From assembly GCA_002345575.1 (NCBI GenBank), contig DDVX01000010.1, forward strand, positions 19,384-51,756: a DNA stretch of 32,373 nucleotides. Reading direction: 5' to 3'. A program made the translations under genes and the position numbers. The DNA is from Stutzerimonas stutzeri. Lineage in GTDB: Bacteria; Pseudomonadota; Gammaproteobacteria; Pseudomonadales; Pseudomonadaceae. The notes under the pieces were generated by a model. That model ran no database searches. It was not told the DNA's origin and saw nothing but the letters and a program-made list of their open reading frames with translations. Each line of letters opens with the position of its first letter. Within the stretch, counting starts at the first letter, position 1. Shown piece by piece: positions 25,621 to 32,373 of the stretch.

Positions 25621-25640
25621 GCGGCGCGGCGCGGCGCGGC
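25621..25640 (+). repeat. Short tandem GCGGC repeat
   Basis: Four head-to-tail copies of the pentamer GCGGC lie just after the wbpL-like stop. A possible slippage tract, outside coding sequence. Confidence 0.7.
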
Positions 25641-25649
25641 GTGGTGGCG

Positions 25650-25723
25650 GTTCGCGGGCATGGCCCGCTCCTACGGAGCCGCGATGTGTGCCATACGTGT
25701 AGGAGCGGGCTATGCCCGTGAAC
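25650..25723. repeat. Pair of REP sequences between wbpL and wbpM
   Basis: TTCGCGGGCATGGCCCGCTC (from 25651) and GTAGGAGCGGGCTATGCCC (from about 25699) are REPs arranged in the opposite order to the REPINs elsewhere in this window, tails facing each other. Confidence 0.75.
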
Positions 25724-25768
25724 AAGCCGGTTTGGAATGAATGACTCTGTCGGATGGGAATGAAATGA

Positions 25769-27745
25769 ATGCTGCGTGATCGCCTGCTGGGGCTGCCCCG
25801 TCGCTACAAGCGCCTGCTGCAGGTCTTGGCTGATGTCGTTCTGGTGTGGGTGTCATTGTGGCTGGCGTTCGTGGCGCGTCTGGGCTCTTATGAAGTCGTG
25901 GACCCTTTTGGGGCGCACGCCTGGTTGTTCTTGCTGGCGCCGGTGCTGGCGATCCCGCTGTTTATCCGAATCGGTATGTACCGCGCCGTGATGCGCTACC
26001 TGGGCAACGATGCGCTGATTGCTATTGCCAAGGCGGTGACGTTGTCGTCGCTGCTGCTCGCACTGGCGATCTATTGGCATCGCGATGCCCCGGGCTTGGT
26101 ACCGCGCTCATTGGTGTTTAATTATTGGTGGATCAGCTTGATGCTGCTCGGCGGGCTGCGGCTGATGTTGCGCCAGTACGTGCTGGGTGACTGGTATCGC
26201 GGGATGCTGAGCGCTCCGTTCGGCCAGGACAACCTGCCAAAGGTTGCTATATACGGTGCAGGTGCTGCAGGTAATCAGCTGGCGGCGGCGTTGAGAATGG
26301 GACGTGCGATGCGTCCCGTGGCTTTTATCGACGATGACCGTGATATCGCCAATCGTGTCATTGCTGGTCTCAAGGTTTACAAGCCCAGACATATTGCAAA
26401 GATGGTCGCCGAGAGCGGTGCTAGCGAGATCCTGCTGGCCATTCCTTCTGCCAGTCGAGCTCGGCGGCGTGAAATTCTGGCGAATCTGGAGCGCCATCCT
26501 CTACATGTGCGCACGGTTCCGGGGTTTATGGACCTGGCCAGCGGCCGTGTCAGGGTCGAAGACCTACAGGAAGTGGACATTGCTGACTTGCTCGGACGGG
26601 ACAGCGTCGAGCCGAATGAGGCACTGCTGGCCAGGTGCATTCGTGGCAACGTCGTGCTGGTCACAGGGGCTGGTGGCTCGATTGGCTCCGAGCTGAGCCG
26701 GCAAATTCTGCAGTTGGCCCCGAGGACGCTGATTCTATTCGACCATGCCGAATACAACCTGTACCGCATTCATCGCGAACTGGAGCGACAAATCAGGGAG
26801 CAGGCACTGGAGGTTGGCCTGATTCCGATACTTGGCTCTGTCGGTAACCCCCAGCGCTTACTAAGCATGATGCGTACTTGGGGCGTGACGACCGTGTATC
26901 ACGCTGCGGCCTACAAGCATGTGCCCATGGTTGAGCACAATATCGCCGAAGGGGTCATGAACAATGTCATGGGTACGCTCAACTGCGCCCAGGCTGCGAT
27001 TCAGGCCGGTGTGGCTAACTTCGTGCTGATATCTACAGACAAGGCGGTGCGCCCGACCAATGTAATGGGTAGCACTAAGCGACTTGCGGAAATGGCGTTG
27101 CAGGCGCTCAGCCGAGAAGCCGCTCCGGTACTGCTAGGCGAGTCTGCGAGTATTAATCAGGTCAACCGTACCCGTTTCACCATGGTCAGGTTCGGTAACG
27201 TCCTGGGTTCGTCCGGCTCGGTGATCCCGCTGTTTCGTGAGCAAATCTGCCGGGGTGGGCCAGTGACGGTTACCCATCCGAAGATTACCCGCTACTTCAT
27301 GACCATTCCCGAGGCCGCCCAGTTGGTATTGCAGGCGGGCTCCATGGGGTTGGGCGGTGAAGTATTCGTATTGGATATGGGCGCCCCGGTGCAAATTGCC
27401 GAGCTGGCCAGGAAGATGATTCACCTATCCGGGCTGTCGGTTCGCGATGAGGAAAATCCGCTGGGTGACATCGCTATCCAGTTTACCGGCCTGCGGCCTG
27501 GTGAGAAGCTCTACGAGGAGCTGCTGATTGGCGATGAGGTTACGCCGACAGAGCATCCGATGATCATGTCTGCCAGCGAAACCTATCTGCCGTGGAGCGA
27601 ACTGCGCGAGGTGATGAATCGCCTGTTGCAAGCGCTTGGCAACGATGACTTCGAGCAGGTAAGGGTGATTTTGCGTGCCACCGTCGATGGTTATTCGCCA
27701 CGTGAGGAAATCGTCGATTGGCTGTACCACCCGCCGCTCAACTGA
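25769..27745 (+). CDS. wbpM: WbpM-like UDP-GlcNAc 4,6-dehydratase, membrane-bound
   Basis: 658 residues, the typical size of WbpM/FlaA1-like long dehydratases. Four N-terminal membrane helices (to about 120), then a first Rossmann-like domain (VAIYGAGAAGNQLAAAL), then the SDR domain with TGAGGSIGSE (299-308), STDKAVRPTN and the catalytic M433-GST-K437. The methionine in place of the normal tyrosine is characteristic of WbpM enzymes. FTMVRFGNVLGSSGSVIPLF and ITRYFMTIPEAAQLVLQA complete the signature. It converts UDP-GlcNAc to UDP-4-keto-6-deoxy-GlcNAc, the substrate of the WbpV-like reductase. An ATG at 25765 in another frame overlaps the start. Confidence 0.95.
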   Translation: MLRDRLLGLPRRYKRLLQVLADVVLVWVSLWLAFVARLGSYEVVDPFGAHAWLFLLAPVLAIPLFIRIGMYRAVMRYLGNDALIAIAKAVTLSSLLLALAIYWHRDAPGLVPRSLVFNYWWISLMLLGGLRLMLRQYVLGDWYRGMLSAPFGQDNLPKVAIYGAGAAGNQLAAALRMGRAMRPVAFIDDDRDIANRVIAGLKVYKPRHIAKMVAESGASEILLAIPSASRARRREILANLERHPLHVRTVPGFMDLASGRVRVEDLQEVDIADLLGRDSVEPNEALLARCIRGNVVLVTGAGGSIGSELSRQILQLAPRTLILFDHAEYNLYRIHRELERQIREQALEVGLIPILGSVGNPQRLLSMMRTWGVTTVYHAAAYKHVPMVEHNIAEGVMNNVMGTLNCAQAAIQAGVANFVLISTDKAVRPTNVMGSTKRLAEMALQALSREAAPVLLGESASINQVNRTRFTMVRFGNVLGSSGSVIPLFREQICRGGPVTVTHPKITRYFMTIPEAAQLVLQAGSMGLGGEVFVLDMGAPVQIAELARKMIHLSGLSVRDEENPLGDIAIQFTGLRPGEKLYEELLIGDEVTPTEHPMIMSASETYLPWSELREVMNRLLQALGNDDFEQVRVILRATVDGYSPREEIVDWLYHPPLN

Positions 27746-27800
27746 TTATCGAGATACCGGTTTGCAGGACGAGAGCGCACGCTAGCAAGATCCTACTGCT

Positions 27801-27872
27801 GTAGGAGCTACCCTCTGCCGCGAGCTGAGCCGTGATGGCTGGGTTATCGGTTCGCGGGCATGGCCCGCTCCT
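27801..27872. repeat. REPIN interrupted at its right end by IS110
   Basis: GTAGGAGCTACCCTCTGCCG on the left and the inverted CGCGGGCATGGCCCGCTCCT on the right. The normal REP ending CTCCTACG is broken after CTCCT. Sequence resumes as CTACGAGG after the IS110 at 29131, so the element sits in the REP tail. Confidence 0.8.
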
Positions 27873-27920
27873 TGTATGTTGCCTTGGTGCCAAGGAACAG
27901 TTCCGAGGTTCATACAAATA

Positions 27921-28064
27921 TGTTTCCGGGGAGGCCGATCGCTCCTGAAGGCAGGACTTGCTCCTGACCTTGTCTGTAGAGAGGTCCCCCGCCTCATTGC
28001 CCATCACGAAGAGTAACCAGAAGCCGACAAGCCGGACTTCGTATTACAAGGTTGTGACGGCATA
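27921..28064 (+). ncRNA. Candidate IS110 bridge RNA in the left end
   Basis: Two similar structures are visible. Target loop: basal stem CGGGGAGGCC (27927-27936) with GGTCCCCCG (27983-27991); apical stem AAGGCAGGA (27948-27956) with TCCTGACCTT (27962-27971). Between them on the left side lies GCTCCT (27941-27946), identical to the REP left of the insertion. On the right side lies CTGTAG (27974-27979), complementary to CTACAG found right of copy 1. Donor loop: apical stem GAAGCCG (28022-28028) with CGGACTTC (28035-28042, one bulge), flanked by AGAGTA (28010-28015), identical to the element's right end, and TACAAG (28047-28052), complementary to its left end CTTGTA. Exact RNA ends are unknown. 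Confidence 0.6.
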
Positions 28065-28119
28065 AAGTGCGAGGTCGGGGAACCGGGGCATTTTACTTTT
28101 TTTCGCGAAGGTGGGAAGC

Positions 28120-29115
28120 ATGGCTCTTGTTGTCGGTGTGGATATCGGTTCTCAGACTGCGCCTATGGCTTGGCGCAAGGATGGGAAAGCGGCTGGAACC
28201 TGGACCATCGAACAGAGCGCCAAAGGCCATCCGCTGGCAGTGAAAAAGCTGCTCAGCCTCAAGCCAGACCTTATCGTCATGGAAGCCACGGGGATTTATT
28301 ACCTGGACCTGGCCATCAAGCTGACCAATGCCGGGTTGCCGGTCGCGGTAATCAATCCGAAAAGTGCACACAACTTTGCCAAAGTCATGCTGGCTAACAG
28401 CAAGACCGACAAGATCGATGCTCAACTGCTGGCCGAATATGCAGAACGCATGACGCCAAGAGTATGGACGGCACCTACCGCGCAGATGCTGGAGTTGCGT
28501 GCCCTCGGGCGCCATTTGAACCGTTTGACAGGGCACCGTACGCAGGCCAAAAACGAGCTGCATGCACTCAAGGCGACCCAAACCACCTCATCGATGCTGA
28601 TCGAGGATGCAGAACAAGCCATCGTCGCTTTTGACAAGCGCATCGACCGTTTCCGCAAGGCCGCACTAGAGCTAATTCTTCAGAGTTCTGAGCTGAGCGT
28701 AAGTTACAAGTGCATGATCGCAGGGCCAGGTATCGGAGAGGTTTCAGCCATCGCCATGCTGGCCGAGTTAGCGACGTTGCCGCCGACTTTGAAATCCAAT
28801 CAGGTCAGCCGCCATGCGGGGCTCGACGTGCGGCTGACCCAATCAGGCACAAGCCTGAACAAACCCGGACGCATGAGCAAAGCGGGAAACGCTTACCTGC
28901 GCGCCGCCATGTTCATGCCTGCACTAAGTGCAATGCGCTGTGATCGCTATGTCAAAGCATTCTTTGATGGGCTGGTGGCGCGAGGCAAGAAGAAGATGCA
29001 GGCGATTGGCGCCATCATGCGCAAGTACCTGACCGGTGTCTGGGCCTGCATCCGCAGCGGTGAGCCATTTGATACGGCCAAGCTTTTTAGTGAAAAGCAT
29101 CTACTGAAAGCTTGA
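28120..29115 (+). CDS. IS110-family transposase (DEDD recombinase)
   Basis: 331 residues from the ATG at 28120; a GTG at 28111 would add three residues (GGTGGG overlaps it). The N-terminal RuvC-like DEDD domain shows D8 in VGVDIGS, E55 in VMEATG, D97 and D100 in SKTDKIDAQL. A helical linker (LNRLTGHRTQAKNELHAL) follows. The C-terminal Transposase_20 domain has GPGIGEVSAIAMLAEL, RHAGLDVRLTQSG and SLNKPGRMSKAGNAYLR, with the serine-rich active segment. All key residues are present, so it may be functional. Copy 1 (1-2528) is nearly identical but broken. IS110 enzymes act with a bridge RNA encoded in the element. Confidence 0.94.
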   Translation: MALVVGVDIGSQTAPMAWRKDGKAAGTWTIEQSAKGHPLAVKKLLSLKPDLIVMEATGIYYLDLAIKLTNAGLPVAVINPKSAHNFAKVMLANSKTDKIDAQLLAEYAERMTPRVWTAPTAQMLELRALGRHLNRLTGHRTQAKNELHALKATQTTSSMLIEDAEQAIVAFDKRIDRFRKAALELILQSSELSVSYKCMIAGPGIGEVSAIAMLAELATLPPTLKSNQVSRHAGLDVRLTQSGTSLNKPGRMSKAGNAYLRAAMFMPALSAMRCDRYVKAFFDGLVARGKKKMQAIGAIMRKYLTGVWACIRSGEPFDTAKLFSEKHLLKA

Positions 29116-29150
29116 CTGTAAACAGAGTATCTACGAGGTTGACGGGTTTC

Positions 29151-29224
29151 TGTAGGAGCGGCCTGACCGCGAATGGTGCCGTGCCGATGTCGGCTATCCA
29201 ATTCGCGGGCGGGGCTTGCTCCTG
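29151..29224. repeat. REPIN upstream of the thiC riboswitch
   Basis: TGTAGGAGCGGCCTGACCGC and the inverted TTCGCGGGCGGGGCTTGCTCC form a REP pair just right of the IS110 element. The 387-bp region 29116-29502 holds the IS110 right end, this REPIN, the riboswitch and the thiC leader. Confidence 0.75.
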
Positions 29225-29299
29225 CGCTCGTGGCGGTATCAAGGGGTACGGCCCGGTAGCTGGCTTTCCCCGGTACTCTTGGCTAGACTCGGTCCCGTT

Positions 29300-29389
29300 C
29301 TTGTCGGGGTGCCCAGAATCGTGGGCTGAGATCGGAAAGTTCCGGATCCCGTTGAACCTGATCAGGTTAAGGCCTGCGTAGGGAACAAG
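29300..29389 (+). promoter_or_regulatory. TPP riboswitch (THI element)
   Basis: The conserved core GGGCTGAGAT (about 29323-29332) and the second core CCCGTTGAACCTGATCAGG (29348-29366) followed by CCTGCGTAGGGAACAAG are textbook THI-element sequences. P1 can form from CTTGT at 29300-29304 with ACAAG at 29385-29389. It lies 113 bases upstream of thiC. Binding of thiamine pyrophosphate should repress thiC expression. Confidence 0.96.
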
Positions 29390-29502
29390 ATGTGCTCGCA
29401 ATTCCAGCCGCGAGTCTCTCGGCGCCAATCCCGGCGCACCCCAATGCCCTTATCCCGCCGTGTTTTCAGGTTCGCTCCGACAACTATCGAGGAGCCAGTC
29501 TG

Positions 29503-31383
29503 ATGCGTGCAGAACAACAACATCTCAGTGAATCCGCCCAGGTCGACCAGCAGTCGATCCAGCCGTTCCCCCGTTCGCAGAAAATCTATGTGCAGGGCTC
29601 ACGCCCCGATATCCGTGTGCCGATGCGCGAGATCAGCCTCGACGTGACGCCCACCGCCTTCGGCGGCGAGATCAACGCGCCGGTGCTGGTCTACGATACC
29701 TCCGGCCCTTACACCGATCCGGATGTGCAGATCGACGTGCGCAGGGGCTTGCCTGATGTGCGCAGCGCCTGGATCGAGGATCGCGGCGATACCGAGAAGC
29801 TGCCGGGGCTTACTTCCGAGTTCGGCCAGCGCCGCCTGGACGATGCTGAGCTGACCGCCATGCGTTTCGCCCACGTGCGCAACCCGCGCCGCGCCAAGCC
29901 GGGCAAGAATGTCAGCCAGATGCACTACGCCCGCCAGGGCATCATCACGCCCGAGATGGAATTCATCGCCATCCGCGAGAACATGAAACTGCAGGAGCAT
30001 CGTGCCGCCGGCCTGCTGGATCAGCAGCACGCTGGCCAAAGTTTCGGTGCCAGCATTCCCAAGGAAATCACCGCGGAATTCGTTCGCGACGAAGTCGCCC
30101 GTGGTCGCGCCATTATCCCCGCCAACATCAACCACACCGAGCTGGAGCCGATGATCATCGGCCGCAACTTCCTGGTGAAGATCAACGGCAACATCGGCAA
30201 CTCGGCGCTGGGTTCTTCGATTGAAGAAGAAGTGGCCAAACTGACCTGGGGCATCCGCTGGGGCTCGGACACGGTGATGGACCTGTCCACCGGCAAGCAC
30301 ATCCACGAAACCCGCGAGTGGATCATCCGCAACTCGCCGGTACCGATCGGTACCGTGCCCATCTACCAGGCGTTGGAGAAGGTCAATGGCGTGGCCGAGG
30401 ATCTGACCTGGGAGCTGTTCCGCGACACCCTGATCGAACAGGCCGAGCAGGGCGTGGACTACTTCACCATCCATGCCGGCGTGTTGCTGCGCTATGTGCC
30501 GCTGACCGCCAAGCGGGTGACCGGCATCGTTTCCCGCGGTGGCTCGATCATGGCCAAGTGGTGCCTGGCGCATCACAAGGAAAACTTCCTTTACACCCAC
30601 TTCGAAGAGATCTGCGAAATCATGAAGGCTTACGATGTGTCCTTCTCGCTGGGCGATGGCCTGCGTCCGGGTTCCATTGCCGACGCCAACGACGCCGCGC
30701 AATTCGGCGAGCTGGAGACCCTCGGTGAGCTGACCAAGATCGCCTGGAAGCACGACGTGCAGTGCATGATCGAAGGCCCCGGTCACGTGCCCATGCACCT
30801 GATCAAGGAGAACATGGACAAGCAGCTCGAATGCTGCGACGAGGCGCCGTTCTACACCCTTGGCCCGCTGACCACCGACATTGCGCCGGGCTACGACCAC
30901 ATCACGTCCGGCATCGGTGCGGCAATGATCGGCTGGTTCGGCTGCGCGATGCTCTGCTACGTCACGCCCAAGGAGCACCTGGGCTTGCCGAACAAGGATG
31001 ACGTCAAGACCGGCATCATCACCTACAAGATCGCTGCACATGCAGCTGACCTTGCCAAAGGCCATCCGGGTGCGCAGATTCGCGACAACGCTCTGTCCAA
31101 GGCTCGCTTCGAATTCCGCTGGGAAGACCAGTTCAACCTCGGTTTGGACCCGGATACCGCGCGAGCCTTCCACGACGAAACCCTGCCAAAGGACTCAGCC
31201 AAGGTCGCGCATTTCTGCTCCATGTGCGGGCCGAAGTTCTGTTCGATGAAGATCACCCAGGAAGTCCGTGAGTACGCGGCCCAAAACGGCTTGACCGACG
31301 AGCAGAAAGCCATTGAGGCTGGCTTTGCCGAACAGGCCGAACGCTTCAAGGATGAAGGCTCAGTGATTTACCGGCAGGTGTAG
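29503..31383 (+). CDS. thiC: Phosphomethylpyrimidine synthase ThiC
   Basis: 626 residues from the ATG at 29503, preceded by GAGGAG with an 8-base spacer; the longer in-frame extension to 29392 overlaps the riboswitch leader. ThiC is a radical-SAM enzyme converting aminoimidazole ribotide to HMP-phosphate in thiamine synthesis. Evidence: N-terminal ThiC domain (VYVQGSRPDIRVPMREI-like region, here KIYVQGSRPDIRVPMREISL), the barrel with SRGGSIMAKWCLAHHKEN and EGPGHVPMHLI, and the C-terminal 4Fe-4S motif C572-x2-C575-x4-C580 in FCSMCGPKFCSM. Full length and apparently intact. It is unrelated to the O-antigen genes and marks return to core chromosome. Confidence 0.98.
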   Translation: MRAEQQHLSESAQVDQQSIQPFPRSQKIYVQGSRPDIRVPMREISLDVTPTAFGGEINAPVLVYDTSGPYTDPDVQIDVRRGLPDVRSAWIEDRGDTEKLPGLTSEFGQRRLDDAELTAMRFAHVRNPRRAKPGKNVSQMHYARQGIITPEMEFIAIRENMKLQEHRAAGLLDQQHAGQSFGASIPKEITAEFVRDEVARGRAIIPANINHTELEPMIIGRNFLVKINGNIGNSALGSSIEEEVAKLTWGIRWGSDTVMDLSTGKHIHETREWIIRNSPVPIGTVPIYQALEKVNGVAEDLTWELFRDTLIEQAEQGVDYFTIHAGVLLRYVPLTAKRVTGIVSRGGSIMAKWCLAHHKENFLYTHFEEICEIMKAYDVSFSLGDGLRPGSIADANDAAQFGELETLGELTKIAWKHDVQCMIEGPGHVPMHLIKENMDKQLECCDEAPFYTLGPLTTDIAPGYDHITSGIGAAMIGWFGCAMLCYVTPKEHLGLPNKDDVKTGIITYKIAAHAADLAKGHPGAQIRDNALSKARFEFRWEDQFNLGLDPDTARAFHDETLPKDSAKVAHFCSMCGPKFCSMKITQEVREYAAQNGLTDEQKAIEAGFAEQAERFKDEGSVIYRQV

Positions 31384-31519
31384 CGGGCTGCTTTGTGGGA
31401 ACGGGCCATGCACGTGAAAGTGGGGTAGGCCTCGCCCATCCGTAGTTACTGAGCTCATAATTCCAAAAAATTCGTGGCGCTGCGGTGCGCGCGCGAACTG
31501 GAGTCGCGCGCTCTGGCGT

Positions 31520-31559
31520 GGTAATGCACTGCATTGCTTAGGCAATGCAGTGCATTACC
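31520..31559. promoter_or_regulatory. Perfect 18-bp inverted repeat, probable operator of the prlF-yhaV operon
   Basis: GGTAATGCACTGCATTGC (31520-31537) and its exact reverse complement (31542-31559) flank TTAG. Each arm is itself an imperfect palindrome, so four half-sites appear: AATGCA at 31523 and 31544, TGCATT at 31530 and 31551. It is centred about 50 bp before the antitoxin ATG and has no T-run, so an operator for the AbrB-like antitoxin is more likely than a terminator. Confidence 0.65.
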
Positions 31560-31591
31560 ATTCAGGTGTCAATCCAGATCCAGGAGCTGCT

Positions 31592-31921
31592 ATGGCTGCG
31601 ACCCTCGAAGTTGAATCCACCCTTACCGATCGCTACCAGACCACAGTGCCGGAAACCGTGCGTCGTGCTCTCAAGCTAGGCAAGCGCGACAAGATTCACT
31701 ACACCATTCGGGCCGGCGGAGAAGTGGTGCTGACGCGCGTCGAAGCACCCAATAGCGACGATCCTGTGCTCGGTCAGTTCCTTGGCTTTCTGGCTGCCGA
31801 CATCAGCCTTCATCCCGAGCGGCTGCAATCTGTGGACGCTGCTCTTGTTCAGCGGCTCCAATCGTTGGTTGGCGGCGTCGATGTCGATCTTGATACTGCC
31901 CTGTCGGCGGACGATGAATGA
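31592..31921 (+). CDS. prlF: PrlF-family antitoxin (AbrB/SpoVT-like)
   Basis: 109 residues from the ATG at 31592 with AGGAG upstream; an upstream in-frame start at 31550 would lie in the inverted repeat. The N-terminal swapped-hairpin DNA-binding segment contains LTDRYQTTVPETVRRALKLG, typical of AbrB-fold PrlF/SohA antitoxins. The C-terminal half (FLGFLAADISLHPERLQSVD) matches the toxin-binding part of PrlF. The stop overlaps the start of yhaV (ATGA), the usual antitoxin-first order. It should neutralise YhaV and, with it, repress its own promoter at the inverted repeat. Confidence 0.9.
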   Translation: MAATLEVESTLTDRYQTTVPETVRRALKLGKRDKIHYTIRAGGEVVLTRVEAPNSDDPVLGQFLGFLAADISLHPERLQSVDAALVQRLQSLVGGVDVDLDTALSADDE

Positions 31922-32373
31922 ATGCAAGGAAGCCTAAGCCTGTGGTCATTCACGGTTGGACGGTTTTTGCTTATCCACTATTCCTCGCACAGATTGAAGC
32001 GCTGACCTGGCAAGTCGAGACCCTTAAACAAAGGGATCCTGTCGGGTATGTGAAGAAAAACTGTAGCAAACGATTGGCCGCGATCCTCAAACTGGCATTT
32101 GATGTTATTCCACAAGATCCGACGCGACCGGAATACCGACAAGGTGGGACGCTCGGTGACGATCACAAGTACTGGTTTCGGGCCAAGTTCCTTCAGCAAT
32201 ACCGACTATTCTTTCGCTACCACGCCGCGAGCAAGGTGATCGTTTACGCTTGGGTGAATGACGAAGACACCAAGCGTGCTTACGAAAGTAGCGATGATGC
32301 CTACCGAGTTTTTCGCAAAATGCTGGAAAGTGGGCGACCGCCTGATGGCTGGATTGACATCCTCCCCGCGCTA
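31918..32373 (+). CDS. yhaV: YhaV-type toxin (RelE superfamily ribonuclease), open at the window end
   Basis: 152 codons are visible without a stop, about the full length of known YhaV proteins (near 154), so only the last few residues are probably missing. It begins MNARKPKPVVIHGWTVFAYP; VIHGW and FLAQIEAL, then RPEYRQGGTLGDDHKYWFRA and RLFFRYHAASKVIVYAWVND, are the recognisable YhaV segments. The ATG overlaps the antitoxin stop by four bases. YhaV cleaves RNA in a ribosome-associated manner and is inhibited by PrlF. Confidence 0.9.
   Translation, partial: MNARKPKPVVIHGWTVFAYPLFLAQIEALTWQVETLKQRDPVGYVKKNCSKRLAAILKLAFDVIPQDPTRPEYRQGGTLGDDHKYWFRAKFLQQYRLFFRYHAASKVIVYAWVNDEDTKRAYESSDDAYRVFRKMLESGRPPDGWIDILPAL

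Larger units (their letters stand above)
27871..29132 (+). mobile_element. IS110-family element, intact copy 2, inserted in a REP
   Basis: The right end is fixed by comparison with copy 1: shared sequence stops after GTATCTAC. The left end is inferred from the interrupted REP: joining GCTC at 27867-27870 to CTACGAGG at 29131 restores a normal REP tail, with CT as the shared core dinucleotide. This gives an element of about 1260 bp with about 250 bp of non-coding left end and only about 15 bp after the transposase gene. That layout fits the IS110 group, where the guide RNA lies upstream of the gene, rather than the IS1111 group. No long terminal inverted repeats are seen, as expected. Confidence 0.8.

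Noticed and set aside
29599..31173. Long open frame (524 codons) on the minus strand inside thiC
   Set aside because: It is fully antisense to a clear full-length ThiC and its translation looks like high-GC shadow sequence with no recognisable domain.
31520..31559. Palindrome as a terminator of thiC
   Set aside because: No T-run follows, it lies about 135 bp after the thiC stop and next to the toxin-antitoxin operon, and its internal half-site symmetry fits an operator better.

Overview
The window looks like a Pseudomonas chromosome. The evidence is the dense REP/REPIN repeats of the 'taggagcgggc..gcccgcgaa' type, a Pseudomonas-style wbpV-wbpL-wbpM run, a type II ManC/WbpW enzyme and a TPP-riboswitch-controlled thiC. 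Most of it is a lipopolysaccharide O-polysaccharide locus bracketed by two directly oriented, nearly identical IS110-family elements. The left copy has an IS66-family element inserted in its transposase gene; the right copy is intact.

Layout. (1) 1-2546: IS110 copy 1, interrupted by a tnpB-tnpC IS66 element (55-2094) with 21-bp terminal repeats and an 8-bp target duplication. (2) 2589-12349, plus strand, high GC: two-domain glycosyltransferase, Wzm permease, Wzt ATPase with C-terminal domain, methyltransferase with coiled coil, and a three-domain giant glycosyltransferase. This is an ABC-transporter (Wzm/Wzt) O-antigen module. (3) 12390-19300, minus strand, clearly lower GC: seven tightly coupled genes (GtrB-like GT2, FAD oxidoreductase, SDR, TIM-barrel isomerase, small 4-TM flippase-like protein, DPM1-like GT2, GT-C-like membrane protein), preceded by a GT4 (19364-20536) and an rmd-like reductase (20572-21525). 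(4) 21866-27745, plus strand: ManC/WbpW, WbpV-like reductase, WbpL-like initiating transferase and WbpM-like 4,6-dehydratase, separated by REPINs. (5) 27871-29132: intact IS110 inserted in a REP. (6) 29300-31383: TPP riboswitch and thiC, ordinary core metabolism. (7) 31520 to the right edge: PrlF/YhaV toxin-antitoxin operon behind a perfect 18-bp inverted repeat.

How the genes may work together (inference). WbpM and WbpV make a UDP-6-deoxy-HexNAc such as UDP-QuiNAc, and WbpL loads it on undecaprenyl phosphate. ManC and the Rmd-like reductase supply GDP-mannose/GDP-D-rhamnose, although gmd is not in the window. The large GT4 enzymes extend the chain, the methyltransferase may cap it, and Wzm/Wzt export it. 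The low-GC operon has the parts of a lipid-linked sugar side-branch system: polyprenyl-P glycosyltransferase, flippase and periplasmic GT-C transferase, plus a set of sugar-modifying enzymes.

The most interesting non-coding signal is in the left end of the intact IS110. It contains a candidate bridge RNA with two similarly built stem-loops. The guide segments of one match the REP target (GCTCCT / CTGTAG). Those of the other match the element's own ends (AGAGTA / TACAAG). All of this was read by eye; no database search or folding program was run.
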